IMG/VR virus record: IMGVR_UViG_3300017963_000207
Coordinates: 48,881-112,880 of that record
Origin: a virus
Strand: one strand, 5' to 3'
Length of the DNA: 64,000 bases
Part shown: positions 15,001 through 24,112 of the stretch, in pieces
How the letters are laid out: each line of letters opens with the position of its first letter
How positions within the stretch are numbered: position 1 is the stretch's first letter
Translations under genes and position numbers: made by a program
Notes under the pieces: model-generated
The model's database searches: none
Told to the model about the DNA's origin: nothing
The model's input: the letters and a program-made list of their open reading frames with translations, nothing else

Positions 15001-18000
15001 GCGGCGCAGAGACTGGTACCTCTTCCCCGGCCTCATCCGTCACATCCTTGTAGTTGCCCGTGCTGACAATGTGCAGCTTAACCTTCGCCGGCTTGGTCGG
15101 GTCCGCCGTGTCGTAGATGGCCCCATCGTTGGAGTCGACATATTGCGTCGGCCCTAGACCGATAACCTGAAACACCTCGCTCGTGAGCGGGTGGACGAAC
15201 TCGTTTACGGCTAGGCCCTGAGCAGCTTGGTCTGCCTCCGTGTTCGACTTGGAGGGGACCGGCTTGCTCTTCGGAGGCTTCGGAGTCCAAGGCATCACGA
15301 ACAGCCCCTTTGCCTCCATCTCCTCCACGGTGGGCGTCGCCGGTGCCGGCGCGGGCTCGGGAGCCGCTGCCGGAGGCGACGGTGCTGGAGCCAGCGCCCC
15401 GGTCACCTTGGCCTTCATGACCTCGTTGGCCTTCCCGGACCAGGCGTGCGCTAACGTCTTGTCCTCCTCAGCATGTATGGCATAAGCAGCATAAACTTGA
15501 GCAGCTACACTAGCCGGTCCCCACTTGGCTAGGCCCTTCAGCACATCATACGCCGCCTTGACCTTGTCGGCCTGGTCCGCTGTGAGCTTGGAGGCCCCAA
15601 GGAGCAGCCCAGCATAGCTCTCCGAGGCTATCGCCGCCTCAACGTCCTCGTCCGACACAGGCTCCCCAGAGGTACCCACTATCCCAAGTATCTCTGCCTG
15701 ACGCATGCACCAATCCGACGCCGTCTTATCCTCCCCATTCATCTCATAGGCGAAGTAGATCGCCCCAGCCGCTGCTAATGCATCCCCTATCTTGGTGTTC
15801 ACCATCGAGGTGTGAAAGTTCATCATCAGAGTGGCAAGCTCTGAGCCGTGAACAGCCGCTGGGTAGCAATTATAAGCCTCGTTGAGATACCACTGCACGT
15901 TGGTATCCGCGCCCTTCTCCTTCGAGCCGCCGGGCTCCACCGCACGCCAGTGCAGATAGAGTAGGTAGCTAAGAAGCGCACGCTCGTTCATAGCCTCTGC
16001 GGACGAAGCTAAGAGCGCCGCGTCTATCTGAGCTGCCTGGCCGCCCTCTAAGGATCCCGCCTTGCACTGCTCCGACACCTTGGTGTAAAGCGGCCCGAGA
16101 TTGATGTCCGCAAGAAGCTTGTCAATGTCGCTCTGTGGAGCTGGAGCGGGAGCGGGGGCCACAGGGTCGAGAGGCTCAGGCTCTGGCGGGTCCGTCAGCT
16201 CCGCACCCGTGGTGAGCATACCTAGCTTGGTCTGAACGTCCGCGAGGTCGTCCTCATACATGGTCGTCGCCGCAGCATTCCCCTGAGCCTTATACGACGC
16301 GATGATAACCTTCAGCAGGCCGGCATACTTGAGCCAGCTCTCCTCATCCTCCGCAACCACCAACGCATCCTTGATGTCCGCCCAGTTAGAGGCGCTGAGG
16401 TAAGGCGCGAGGGGAAGCAGGTCCTCGGGATTGGCCTCCGAGTACGTTAGCACCGTCTTGAGTGCTGCGTTTACCTCCTCCTGCTGCTGGCTCTTCCAGT
16501 CGGCCGCATCAGGCGAGCCAATCTGATCGTGATACTTAGCCACCACGGCCAAAGCCTGCGCTGCCTTGACGTGCTGCTTGTCCTTCTTTAGCTGCGTCAG
16601 CGCCGTGGTTAGACCGCCAAGCTCGAACGCATTAAGATTGCCCGCGCTGGCCTTAGCATATAGGCCCTCGGTATCTCCCTTCTGCGTAGCCTCCATGGCC
16701 ACGTTGAAAAGATCCCCCGCCGCTAACGCCTGCTCCGCGTTGTTCTTTGCCTGCTGCCAATACTCCTCGTGAGCATCGTTGCCCTTGGCCTTGTGGTAAG
16801 CCTCCGCGACAGCTGCCAGCTTGACCATGTCCGCCCACCCTGTGGATGCCTTAGCCTCATAATACGCTTGTGTAACCGCAATACACGACTCGTCTAGAAG
16901 ACCGCCGCTCGTAGCAGCCTCCTGCAACACATCGAGCTTACCGCCCGCCAGTGCTGCCGATGCCTCGTCCACACTAAGCACCTTGGGAGCGGGCATCGCC
17001 GCTACAGCGGCCGCGTTGTTGGCATCAAACTGAAGCTTGTCCGACTCGGCCTGCCAAACCGCTGCCGTCGCCTTTGCACCCTGCGCCTCGCACGCGTCCG
17101 CAATCGCCTGAGCCTTCTGGGCCGCTGCTGCCTTGTCGGCAGTCAGCTGCAGCTCATCAAACTCTGCAATAAGCCCAAGAACATCTGCGTCCGACGGCAC
17201 AGCAGCCTTCGCAGCCTCCTCAGCCTTCTCCTGCTCCACGGCCGCCACAGCCTGCCAGTTCAGCGCTGAGAAAGACTGACCCTGCGACGCCCACCCCTTC
17301 GCTATCTCGCTAGCGATCTCCGCCTTCTGCGCGGGCGTTAACGCCTCGGTGAAGTCCTGTACAAGGTCGTTGATCTCCTCCTTCGTATAGGCTTCCCCTC
17401 CAGGCTCCTCAAGCGCTGCCGCCTTCACCTGTGCCGTAGCCTTAATATCTTCGGCAACCTCCTTCCACATCCCACAAGCCTCGTCGCCGATAGCGCCGAA
17501 ACCATCTGAGATTTTCAGAGCCAGATCCAGAGCCTTTGCGAGATCACCTCCCTGGAGCGCCGCCGCAAACGCGCTCTGCTCAGCCTGCAGCTCCTGGAAA
17601 GCGGGGGCGGACATGTCCGCCTTAGCTGCATAGACGTCCGCCTCCTTAAACCAGGCCGCGGACTTCTTCCCATCATCGACCACCTGCGCGTAGTAACCAG
17701 CAATGAGGTGCGCCAGCTTAGAGCACTGCTCCCACTCCCCCTTGCTATCCGAGGCAACCAGGAGGTCCATCAGCTTGTTGAACTGGTCCGAGGTTACCTT
17801 ACCCGCATCGATGTCCTCGGGCTTGCCCGCGGCTAAAGCTCCCGTGAAAGCCGCCTCCTGCTGCTCAATCGCAGCTTTCTCCGCCGCCTTCTCGATGGCC
17901 TTCTTGTGCATCATGATCTTGAAGCCGAAGGCCCCCACCCACTGCTGACCAGGCTGCGTTGCGTAGTAGTCTTTCAGGAGCTGAAGAACCTGAATGGCTC

Positions 18001-19591
18001 CTTCATAGTCCTCCTTCCCCGTCAGCTCGTTCTGGTCCTTGTGCAGCTGCGTCAGAAAGTCCTTACCCGCCTTCGACATATTGGCGGCGACCGTCGCAAA
18101 GTCCTTCGCCTCATACGCCGACTGAAGCTCCGCCTCGACCTTCCATGCCGTCGCCTGAGCCAAGCTGTCCGACCAGGCAGACTTGAACGGAGTCTCAATC
18201 CCACTGAGGAGCGCCATCAGCTCGGAGCCCTGCTCCACCGCCTTAGCCCAATCCCCCGCACTCAGAGCGTTTCGGAACGCTAACGCCTTCTCCTGGACCT
18301 CCGCCGGGAGCTCGTCAAACGCTGCCTTCTTCTCCTTGACCAACGACAACCGCTGCTGCGCGGTTTCGATCTTCTCCGAGTCCCCCATCAGCACCCTATA
18401 CTTGAGAAGAAGATCAAATAGCCGGACAGCCTTGTCGAAGTTCAAGGCTCGCTCCGCCCGCGCAGCCACCTTAAACACGTTCCCAGCCATGGCCCCCGTC
18501 CAGCCGACCAACGTATTGCTAAGAAGAGTATAGTCGTCGGAGCTGAGCGCCTTCTTAATCGCTTGTACTGATATGGGGACGTGACCAGCCGCAGAGGCCG
18601 CCTTAGCCTTCAGCCCCCACTCCTCACCCTTGTCGGGCTCCCCTCGGATGTTGTAGATGCCCTGGAGAATCGTGGCCAGGAACGCGGCCTTCCCCCACTG
18701 GTTGAGCCCGGTAAAAGTCTCGTAGTCGGCCTCTAGGGAGGCCAACATGGTAGCTGTGAGCGCTGCCGCCTGCGCCTTGATGGCCAGATAGTCCCCGGCG
18801 GCCTGAGCCGAGAAGAAGTCGTCCGGGTCCATCATAGGCGGCACATCAGACTCATCCACCACCTTCTGCCACTTAGCGGCTTGGTCCCCCTGACCGCGCG
18901 CATTGTAGATGTCCGCCAATATCGCAGCGATGTAAATGGCCTGCGGCATCTTGCTGGCCAGCAGCTTGTCGTTGTAGTCCGCCTCGATGCCTTGCAAGAT
19001 CGCTGGGACCAGCTCCGAGGCCATTGCGACCAGCGCCTTGTAGTCCTTGTTGGCCAGGGCCTCGGCCTGCGCCTCGGGAGGCTCCGGCTCGGGGGGCTCC
19101 GGCTTCTTAGGAAGACCCACAATACCGACCGGCTCGGGGAAGGTGGTGGGCAACGGCTCGCCAGCGGCGAGCGCCTTGGAGAAAGTGTCCTGCGGTACGA
19201 CCCCCGCAGCCTTAGCCTGCTTCACCTTCCAGGCCAGATAACCCTTTTTCATCCACTGGGTCATCTGAGGAACCTCCTCGGCTCCCTCCACAGGCTTGAT
19301 GTCCGCCACGGCGCCCGAGAACGCCGCAGGGTCTCCGATATCGCCGACCGGTGGGAACTCCTCAGCTCCTGGTGGAGGATCAATGAGGTGTGGTGCGTGC
19401 TGCTTCTTGGATAGGTGCTGTGCCTTAATCGTGGCTACGAAGGGGTCCTTACCTGGCGGCTGCTTCCAGACGTAAACCTTTTCTCCCTTGACACCGATGA
19501 CCTTCACCTCCTGCACAATGCTGGAGGTATCAAGCAACGCTCCCTGCTGCTCCCAAAGGGCAGCACCCGCTGGACGACCCTGACGAGACAT
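12020..19591 (-). CDS. Giant multidomain protein: helical repeats, kinase-like domain, LysM-like domain
   Basis: 2523 residues. An N-terminal segment is followed by about 1000 residues of repeated Ala/Trp-rich helices (about 170-1250) resembling TPR arrays, separated by Pro/Ala-rich linkers near 1145 and 1415. Residues about 1567-1840 look like an atypical kinase: glycine-rich strand (ILGGAGEKYIYTDKK), a lysine strand (MFKPA) and SQNDNHGGQF followed by GVDKEQ, like the catalytic and metal-binding segments of HipA/PI-kinase-like folds. Residues 2129-2169 resemble LysM. The ~200-residue C-terminus is an unrecognised alpha/beta domain. The size and mix suggest a virion-carried, host-injected protein of the polyvalent type, but this is inference. 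Weak AAGGA-type RBS upstream. Confidence 0.7.
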   Translation of the reverse strand: MSRQGRPAGAALWEQQGALLDTSSIVQEVKVIGVKGEKVYVWKQPPGKDPFVATIKAQHLSKKQHAPHLIDPPPGAEEFPPVGDIGDPAAFSGAVADIKPVEGAEEVPQMTQWMKKGYLAWKVKQAKAAGVVPQDTFSKALAAGEPLPTTFPEPVGIVGLPKKPEPPEPEPPEAQAEALANKDYKALVAMASELVPAILQGIEADYNDKLLASKMPQAIYIAAILADIYNARGQGDQAAKWQKVVDESDVPPMMDPDDFFSAQAAGDYLAIKAQAAALTATMLASLEADYETFTGLNQWGKAAFLATILQGIYNIRGEPDKGEEWGLKAKAASAAGHVPISVQAIKKALSSDDYTLLSNTLVGWTGAMAGNVFKVAARAERALNFDKAVRLFDLLLKYRVLMGDSEKIETAQQRLSLVKEKKAAFDELPAEVQEKALAFRNALSAGDWAKAVEQGSELMALLSGIETPFKSAWSDSLAQATAWKVEAELQSAYEAKDFATVAANMSKAGKDFLTQLHKDQNELTGKEDYEGAIQVLQLLKDYYATQPGQQWVGAFGFKIMMHKKAIEKAAEKAAIEQQEAAFTGALAAGKPEDIDAGKVTSDQFNKLMDLLVASDSKGEWEQCSKLAHLIAGYYAQVVDDGKKSAAWFKEADVYAAKADMSAPAFQELQAEQSAFAAALQGGDLAKALDLALKISDGFGAIGDEACGMWKEVAEDIKATAQVKAAALEEPGGEAYTKEEINDLVQDFTEALTPAQKAEIASEIAKGWASQGQSFSALNWQAVAAVEQEKAEEAAKAAVPSDADVLGLIAEFDELQLTADKAAAAQKAQAIADACEAQGAKATAAVWQAESDKLQFDANNAAAVAAMPAPKVLSVDEASAALAGGKLDVLQEAATSGGLLDESCIAVTQAYYEAKASTGWADMVKLAAVAEAYHKAKGNDAHEEYWQQAKNNAEQALAAGDLFNVAMEATQKGDTEGLYAKASAGNLNAFELGGLTTALTQLKKDKQHVKAAQALAVVAKYHDQIGSPDAADWKSQQQEEVNAALKTVLTYSEANPEDLLPLAPYLSASNWADIKDALVVAEDEESWLKYAGLLKVIIASYKAQGNAAATTMYEDDLADVQTKLGMLTTGAELTDPPEPEPLDPVAPAPAPAPQSDIDKLLADINLGPLYTKVSEQCKAGSLEGGQAAQIDAALLASSAEAMNERALLSYLLYLHWRAVEPGGSKEKGADTNVQWYLNEAYNCYPAAVHGSELATLMMNFHTSMVNTKIGDALAAAGAIYFAYEMNGEDKTASDWCMRQAEILGIVGTSGEPVSDEDVEAAIASESYAGLLLGASKLTADQADKVKAAYDVLKGLAKWGPASVAAQVYAAYAIHAEEDKTLAHAWSGKANEVMKAKVTGALAPAPSPPAAAPEPAPAPATPTVEEMEAKGLFVMPWTPKPPKSKPVPSKSNTEADQAAQGLAVNEFVHPLTSEVFQVIGLGPTQYVDSNDGAIYDTADPTKPAKVKLHIVSTGNYKDVTDEAGEEVPVSAPPPGPTATYPLPEVLPEPGPSTALPPVSLSAEEVVLAMPKLPQLPKKKDLDEGKSAKSILGGAGEKYIYTDKKTGKRWMFKPAITKGWNKEIKPFAAAAQQIFYEVAKTVNPDAIPVGVIKLRGHVGTLQPLVELDSTNPTLEQQYKHPATELSAADRSYLVQEQVVDWLMSQNDNHGGQFIRLADGTVQGVDKEQCYLFLGKDELTGKYDPNNVGSVYNKLWVGWRNNDFDLDLSRIEKTVMKLQAIPTAKFIKMLRPYAESYWPGKPAEQRKFLQRARRRKLDLRRDFETFITLMYRERTGKKDTGQFTFAGGWQVPDEPVEGPSVIEKTFSSSEYLTKQGSDLGVTVKTKQHNTEPSKLLLCITNDAPDPKQRLKDICTELGISYDTAHGLVTGSYYTHVLIDKAAFEGASVKMDVPVEPFNVTSPVGPTPPVPLYFPDDIAHPPARANAADLAEVHKMNLGRSGVRFESDGAAVEGNNLTVRKWKDTQGLYYEFALKLRPNVWGELLTGHGGTDGSFRLSAAPTPPNNFDDSLDAFVATGQHHSQPITTVYWSDQGSELHIAKADRIKEKNHKVKASDFGREGTDIINAGVWGAPKVSLTAWQYVARQHNTTEQALRLRNNRPTGDLEVGDKLKVPGYWMKQGCYAWQGGVWARVRPKAGETPHEALKRLLEAVKPGLSGELLRNATPEEKEYRKLMQVLWSVAPQTADALSDSYYGATMPKELKTPAKIKEFIAASGVDVNLNEVVEEEVFPGYTCFVDKGRYKRLYEQGYRFAVQGINYEFVHSILTAGIISANQRATQGIGRVGATSENDDTKTGGADQALNYIVTKKKLSSNAGSGAGMPWASRGGAQALIHPREIGRLDYYFLIGDDFGITAPQRSGPKDGMYWRERLNIEGAINDLETSAQNKTTESAVRYGIPVRSILRITCSGTVTDISDPYHGKTYRQVIIEKCRAAGINVCNGVPIEDFVVEERNLGEMYRKYVEPLLME

Positions 19592-19630
19592 ATGCTGGCT
19601 CTTATCCTTCTGGTGGCGTTAATCTGCGCT

Positions 19631-19647
19631 CCCCCTGGCGGCGGGGG
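19631..19647. other. GC-rich hairpin between genes
   Basis: CCCCC and GGGGG flank a 7-base loop in the 84-base gap between the ParB-like gene and the giant gene. No T-run follows, so a role in termination is uncertain; nothing else is visible in this gap. Confidence 0.25.
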
Positions 19648-19675
19648 TGCCCTCCTACTTCTACCATAGATCTAG

Positions 19676-20515
19676 CTAAAGCGCGTCCCTCTCCGCCTCT
19701 AGCTCCTCCTGATCAACACGCTCCGCAGCCTCCAGCCACTGCTCCGTCACCTCTGCAATGACCTCGTTGACGTCACGACCCCAGCTACGGCAAACCTCCA
19801 ACACACGGTTAACCACCTTTTTGGTACGCTTGCTCATGGCTATATAGACGTGCTCCTTGCCGCCAAAATCGAAGACCATGAACGAGTATTCTAAGGTGTC
19901 GCCGTATTGATTGAACAGGTGGTTGAGCACGCGCCCAAGGTCACTAACCGACTTGGCCTCCTTGGTGGCATTCTGGAGCTTGTCCTGGGCCTCCTTGGGC
20001 ATCCCTGCCGCCTTCATACCCTTCTGCACCTGCTTGATCATCTTCTGCCAGCCGGCCTTGTCCGCAAAGGCGAACATTCGCCGCATAGCTTTCTCCCCGT
20101 ACTTTGCGGCCATCTCCCGGTGGAGCGCGACCATCTTCTCGGGATTAAGGCGACCGTGAAGCGCGTTCAGACGCACCGTCACGAACTTTTGAAGATCCGG
20201 CTCCTGCCACTTCTCGTCCGAGAGGACCACACACGGTACACGCTCCATCCCAAGCGTCTTAGCCGCCTGCCACCGATGGGCTCCACCGATGATACGATAG
20301 GACCCATCCACCAGCGGGACCACCTGCAAAGGAGCGATGAAGCCTACCTCCGTGATCTCGTTAAGGAGCATCTCGAACTCCTCAGAGTTCATCTCATTCG
20401 GGTTAAATGCCGTCGGCTCAATGTCATCGACCCGTATCTGCTTCACCTCCGGAACACTGACCCCACCTTCAATCATGACAGCCCCGAGGTTAAGGTCTCC
20501 GATAGCGTGTCGCAC
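19676..20515 (-). CDS. ParB/sulfiredoxin-domain protein
   Basis: 279 residues. The N-terminal domain carries the ParB-like pattern: IRVDDIEPTAFNPNEM, FIAPLQVVPL and the signature IIGGAHRWQAAKTLG (residues about 75-90), the motif that in ParB binds CTP and in relatives acts as nuclease or kinase. The C-terminal half is helical with long charged segments. Phage ParB-like proteins serve in DNA modification, segregation or regulation; which applies cannot be read here. It overlaps the upstream small gene. Confidence 0.8.
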   Translation of the reverse strand: MRHAIGDLNLGAVMIEGGVSVPEVKQIRVDDIEPTAFNPNEMNSEEFEMLLNEITEVGFIAPLQVVPLVDGSYRIIGGAHRWQAAKTLGMERVPCVVLSDEKWQEPDLQKFVTVRLNALHGRLNPEKMVALHREMAAKYGEKAMRRMFAFADKAGWQKMIKQVQKGMKAAGMPKEAQDKLQNATKEAKSVSDLGRVLNHLFNQYGDTLEYSFMVFDFGGKEHVYIAMSKRTKKVVNRVLEVCRSWGRDVNEVIAEVTEQWLEAAERVDQEELEAERDAL

Positions 20516-20694
20516 TTACCCGCGACCACCCGCAGCTCCCCAATCAGCTGCACCAAAAACAGGTTCAAAGCCTGCGGGTCTGTTGCCGGAATCGTTACCC
20601 CCGGCACCTCGTCCATCTTCTTCTGCCACTTCTGGAGCACCGCAACAGCGGTCTCCAGCTCGTTATGGATCACCTCTGGTGAGACTGGTAGCAT
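20473..20694 (-). CDS. Small helical protein
   Basis: 73 residues, predicted two or three long helices (NELETAVAVLQKWQKKM, LVQLIGELRVVAGKC), possibly coiled-coil. Its stop overlaps the ParB-like gene by 43 bases and its start overlaps the gene before it, so the three are co-translated. No family recognised. Confidence 0.6.
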   Translation of the reverse strand: MLPVSPEVIHNELETAVAVLQKWQKKMDEVPGVTIPATDPQALNLFLVQLIGELRVVAGKCDTLSETLTSGLS

Positions 20695-21620
20695 CAGCCC
20701 TTCTCCCCTTCTGATAGCAGCTTCAGAGCCCTAAAGCCGTACACGACCTTGTTCCTCTTCGGGTCGATTGCAACCAAACGCATGTTTAGCAACCTCTCCA
20801 GCTTGTTCAGGTAGGAGACCTTGGCTTTGGGGTCTCCCGCCTTCCCCCAATCGTTGCACGCTATGAAGTCCATGCAGATAAGCCCGAGCCGCGACGACTT
20901 ACTGCGCTCCATCCCCCCGAGCTCTCCAGCCCGCTCCAAAGCCGCCAGCACGAGGTCGATGTTCTCGTCCATGCAGGTGAACGTGAACACCTTCGTACGC
21001 TCAGGCTTAGGTAGCGCGGCCGCTGCATCCGTCACCTTGATCGTACCACACCCTAGAAACTTCTCCCGCTCCGCCTCGTTGGCCTCGGCATCCTCGTCCT
21101 GCACTACATCCTCCCCAACATCATCCACGACCTCGCCGTCTGCCTCACCCATGCGGTCAAGTGCCCGCCCGACAGCGCGCTCCACCAGCAGGTGGTTGTG
21201 GGTCTCCGAGTAATCGACCCACTCCTCTACGGTTCGACGATCATGCTTGTTAGCAAATATTCGGGCCAGCTCCCTGACCTTGGTCCAGCCGAGATTGATG
21301 AGGCGGTCCCGAAGGTCTACGTCCAGCCCGGCCAGCTCTACCTCTAGCATACGTCCGATAACGCGCAGACGCTGCGCTCGCCGGACATGCATCCCAAGGT
21401 CGATGGTCACGAAGTCGTTGAAGCTGGTATAGCCCCAACGCGTGTACGTAGGGGCGCGCCGCGGGTCGTCGTTGACGGGTATCTGATCAAACCAATACAG
21501 CAGCCGCGCCATCTCCACGTAGCCAGTATCCAGCTGCCGCGCGAGATGCTTGGCCCGCTTCCGCTTACCTTCTGCCCAGTGTAACGACCCTACCGCAATG
21601 CTCTCTGCTGCCTCTGCCAT
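20694..21620 (-). CDS. Hypothetical helical phage protein
   Basis: 308 residues from ATG 21620, chosen for AAAGGAG 8 bases upstream; longer frames run into the ssb gene. The N-terminal half contains YTRWGYTSFNDFVTIDLGM and RAQRLRVIGRML, like a helical domain found in phage and plasmid proteins near parB, followed by an acidic stretch (about residues 165-190). Function unknown; position suggests a partner of the ParB-like protein. Confidence 0.65.
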   Translation of the reverse strand: MAEAAESIAVGSLHWAEGKRKRAKHLARQLDTGYVEMARLLYWFDQIPVNDDPRRAPTYTRWGYTSFNDFVTIDLGMHVRRAQRLRVIGRMLEVELAGLDVDLRDRLINLGWTKVRELARIFANKHDRRTVEEWVDYSETHNHLLVERAVGRALDRMGEADGEVVDDVGEDVVQDEDAEANEAEREKFLGCGTIKVTDAAAALPKPERTKVFTFTCMDENIDLVLAALERAGELGGMERSKSSRLGLICMDFIACNDWGKAGDPKAKVSYLNKLERLLNMRLVAIDPKRNKVVYGFRALKLLSEGEKG

Positions 21621-21631
21621 AGCTCGCTCCT

Positions 21632-21925
21632 TTACTTGGGAAAGTCCAGGCGTCTGGCCCGGACCTCCGTCAGCTCCCCCATCTGTCCGTCCCGATTCAT
21701 AAGCTCCCCCTCCACCATCACCGTCACCCCGCGCCCGAGACGCTGACGACAAAGGTCGACCAGCCCCTGGCCATACGCGTTAACCTTCACCCAGACAGTG
21801 ATGGTCCGATCGCGCGCGACGCGGTCCGCCGCCATCTGAAAGGTGCAGACCGGAGCCCCGTTCCCGGTCTGAGCGTACTCGATCTTTGAGCTTGCGTTGC
21901 CGCTGAGAAAAACGAAGTTAGCCAC
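21632..21925 (-). CDS. ssb: Single-stranded DNA-binding protein (OB fold)
   Basis: 97 residues spanning one bacterial-type SSB OB fold: MANFVFLSGNASSKIEY, TFQMAADRV, VWVKVNAYGQGLVDLC, RLGRGVTVMVEGEL. It lacks the long tail and acidic C-terminal tip of host SSB, so it does not look built to recruit partners; the gp32-like protein at 31565 has such a tip. Sits between RuvC and the helical protein in one operon. Confidence 0.88.
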   Translation of the reverse strand: MANFVFLSGNASSKIEYAQTGNGAPVCTFQMAADRVARDRTITVWVKVNAYGQGLVDLCRQRLGRGVTVMVEGELMNRDGQMGELTEVRARRLDFPK

Positions 21926-22471
21926 TTACATCCTCCGAGCCATGTGCAGCACCTCGCTACCGAGGCACGCGACCACGGCCCCCACCGCATCATAGGCATG
22001 CTCGTGGAAGGTACGTGGCACCCCTCGTTTTATCAGCTCCGCCGCAAAATCGCGACCAAAGCGCCGGTCCAGGGCCGCCGCTACATCCCCCTTACTGGCG
22101 CTAGAGCGCCCGCTAACGGCCTTTTTCAGCTCTTGGGGGGTCACCATAACCGTCGGGGTCCGGGCGGCCTCTACGATGCTCACCAAGGCTCCGTAGGCCA
22201 GCCCCATCTTGAAGGTGGTCGAGGCATTGCGCGGCAGGCTCGGAGCCTCAACACAGACAACCTGGACGCCGTCCACAAGCGGGAGCAGGGCGCCCGAAAG
22301 CTCTCGGGCGCGTCGCCAGCTGTCATCTGTCGCACGTACCCCCCGCTTGGCCGCAGATGCCTGCGTCCGAAGAACCCCGAGCGTGTGGACCGTCTCGCCG
22401 TCCAGAGCTATATCAACGACCGCATAGCCGAAGGACGCAAAGCCGGGGTCAAGCCCTAGAACCCGTGCCAT
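21926..22471 (-). CDS. ruvC: RuvC-type Holliday junction resolvase
   Basis: 181 residues, RNase H fold with catalytic acids visible: LGLDPGFASFGYAV (Asp7), VVCVEAPSLPRN (Glu near 73) and HEHAYDAVGAV near 160 (His and Asp). Resolves four-way junctions or branched replicative DNA before packaging. Abuts ssb (stop 21926, start 21925) and overlaps the upstream gene by 23 bases. Confidence 0.9.
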   Translation of the reverse strand: MARVLGLDPGFASFGYAVVDIALDGETVHTLGVLRTQASAAKRGVRATDDSWRRARELSGALLPLVDGVQVVCVEAPSLPRNASTTFKMGLAYGALVSIVEAARTPTVMVTPQELKKAVSGRSSASKGDVAAALDRRFGRDFAAELIKRGVPRTFHEHAYDAVGAVVACLGSEVLHMARRM

Positions 22472-22982
22472 CGTCCGGGCCTTCGGTGTCTGGGCGAGCC
22501 GCCTGGCTTACCGCCTCGATCGTATCGTGGACCTGAAACATACGCGACGTTAGAGCTATCGCCCCCAAGATGTCGTTTGCATCCTTGCAAGATAATAGGC
22601 GATCGTCTGGCGTTCGAAGGAAGCGCTCGCCCTTCTCCGCCTCGATGTCGTGTATCAGGAAGGGGAGCTGGTCCCGACGCTTCTGCCCCCACTGCGACTC
22701 ATAGAGAAAGCATAGGGAGCAGACGAAAACACACTCATCAGACCCTTGCGGGCCCATCTCCCAGCGCGACTGCATACGGTCACAGTTGACACACGAGGAG
22801 TCCCAGAGGGGCTCCGGCAACGGCCGAAGCATCCGCGTATCGAGCACCATTGGCGCAAGATGCTGCCGCTCATAGCCGGGCGGCGGCTCACTGTAAGGAC
22901 CACCCTCCGCAGCATCCGGCGAATCCGCGGCGGAGACCCCAGGCAACGGCACTACATTCGATTCCTCTTTACCCTTACTCAC
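22449..22982 (-). CDS. Cysteine-containing hypothetical protein
   Basis: 177 residues: Pro-rich N-terminus, then CVNC near residue 64 and CSLC near residue 88, a probable zinc site, then a helical C-terminal half. No family recognised; encoded in the recombination operon directly upstream of ruvC. Confidence 0.6.
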   Translation of the reverse strand: MSKGKEESNVVPLPGVSAADSPDAAEGGPYSEPPPGYERQHLAPMVLDTRMLRPLPEPLWDSSCVNCDRMQSRWEMGPQGSDECVFVCSLCFLYESQWGQKRRDQLPFLIHDIEAEKGERFLRTPDDRLLSCKDANDILGAIALTSRMFQVHDTIEAVSQAARPDTEGPDDGTGSRA

Positions 22983-22991
22983 ATCGTCCTC

Positions 22992-23306
22992 CTACTCATC
23001 CAGCAGACGGTCGAGGAGGCGCCTAAGCCAGCCTCGCCTCTTACCCTGCTTTCTCCACACGTCCTCGCGAATCAAGCGAAGCCTCCGGATCGCCAAGTTT
23101 AGCAGACCTCGCGCCTCTGCGGTGGTCATCTCATACCCACACGAGTCACAGCGCCACCAGCTCTTGTCCTCCTGCCACAACAGCAGCTCCTCACAGGCAT
23201 CACACTCAAACAGCGGGACGCGGCTTTCACCCTCAAAAACAACCCGCACCTGCGCGTCGGCGCACAGGCGCAGCTGCGGCCGTATCTGCTCTAGCGCCGG
23301 TGTCAC
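22992..23306 (-). CDS. Small zinc-ribbon protein
   Basis: 104 residues from a GTG at 23306 that overlaps the OPRT stop (GTGA). Contains CDAC and CDSC pairs about 20 residues apart, followed by basic helices (RKQGKRRGWLRRLLDRL). The longer open frame to 23702 is a glycine-rich shadow of the OPRT gene and is rejected. Confidence 0.6.
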   Translation of the reverse strand: MTPALEQIRPQLRLCADAQVRVVFEGESRVPLFECDACEELLLWQEDKSWWRCDSCGYEMTTAEARGLLNLAIRRLRLIREDVWRKQGKRRGWLRRLLDRLLDE

Positions 23307-24112
23307 CGCCGACTCGTCGTCGGGATGAAGTCCTCCCGCGTAAAGATGCTCCGCAGAGGTATGTCCAGCTCCGCCGTGATGCGCGCAAAGCCTCCCTCCT
23401 GCCGATCTACCAGCACCACAACGCCAACCACCTCCAGCCCCACACCCTCCAAAGCTTTGACGGCCGCAATCGTGGTGGCCCCGGTGGTGACCACGTCCTC
23501 CAGCAGCACTACGGCCGCCGGCGGCCGTACGTCCCCCTCTACTAGCCTCTTCGTGCCATGATCTTTCGTCTGCCGCCGAACGTACAGGATATCGAGCCGT
23601 ACGGGCTCCGCCACCAACGACACTGCCCCCGCCAAGGGACACCCACCCAAAGCCGCCCCCGCCACATAGGGAACCATCCCAAAGCTCCGTACCTCGGGCC
23701 ACAGGACCCGGCCCGCAAGATAATGGCCGTCGCCCGAGAGCACCGTGCGCGTGCAGTCGATAAAGAAGTCACTCTTGCGCCCCGACGACAGCGTAAACTC
23801 CCCTTTCTTAAACGAGCGCTCACGGAGCAGGCGAAGCAACGCCTCGCGATCTTTCTCCAGGGAGCGCTCCTGGTCACTCACGCGCTGCAAAAGCGCCGCG
23901 TGGTCCACGATGAGCTGCTCAATCACAAATAGCCACTGCTTAGGCACAGTCACGGGGTTCAGCGTGCACCACTGCTGCACCCCCATCGCGTTGCGGCCGT
24001 CCTGCGCCTCCAGAACCAACCCCTCCTTACCCTTCTTACCCGGCACGCTAACCAAGCGTGCCGTGGGCGCCGCCTCCGGCCCTACCGTCCACACGATCTT
24101 CGGTTCGTCCAT
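23303..24112 (-). CDS. pyrE: Orotate phosphoribosyltransferase-like protein
   Basis: 269 residues. The C-terminal two thirds is an OPRT: FTLSSGRKSDFFIDC substrate segment and the PRPP-binding loop VVLLEDVVTTGATT near residue 205. OPRT makes OMP from orotate and PRPP. An N-terminal extension of about 90 residues has no recognised role. Phage copies are uncommon and would raise pyrimidine supply, alongside the phage's own RNR. Confidence 0.85.
   Translation of the reverse strand: MDEPKIVWTVGPEAAPTARLVSVPGKKGKEGLVLEAQDGRNAMGVQQWCTLNPVTVPKQWLFVIEQLIVDHAALLQRVSDQERSLEKDREALLRLLRERSFKKGEFTLSSGRKSDFFIDCTRTVLSGDGHYLAGRVLWPEVRSFGMVPYVAGAALGGCPLAGAVSLVAEPVRLDILYVRRQTKDHGTKRLVEGDVRPPAAVVLLEDVVTTGATTIAAVKALEGVGLEVVGVVVLVDRQEGGFARITAELDIPLRSIFTREDFIPTTSRR

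Noticed and set aside
22992-23702. Extended 236-residue version of the zinc-ribbon protein
   Set aside because: The extra N-terminal part is a Gly/His-rich out-of-frame reading of the OPRT gene; the GTG at 23306 overlapping the OPRT stop is a better start.
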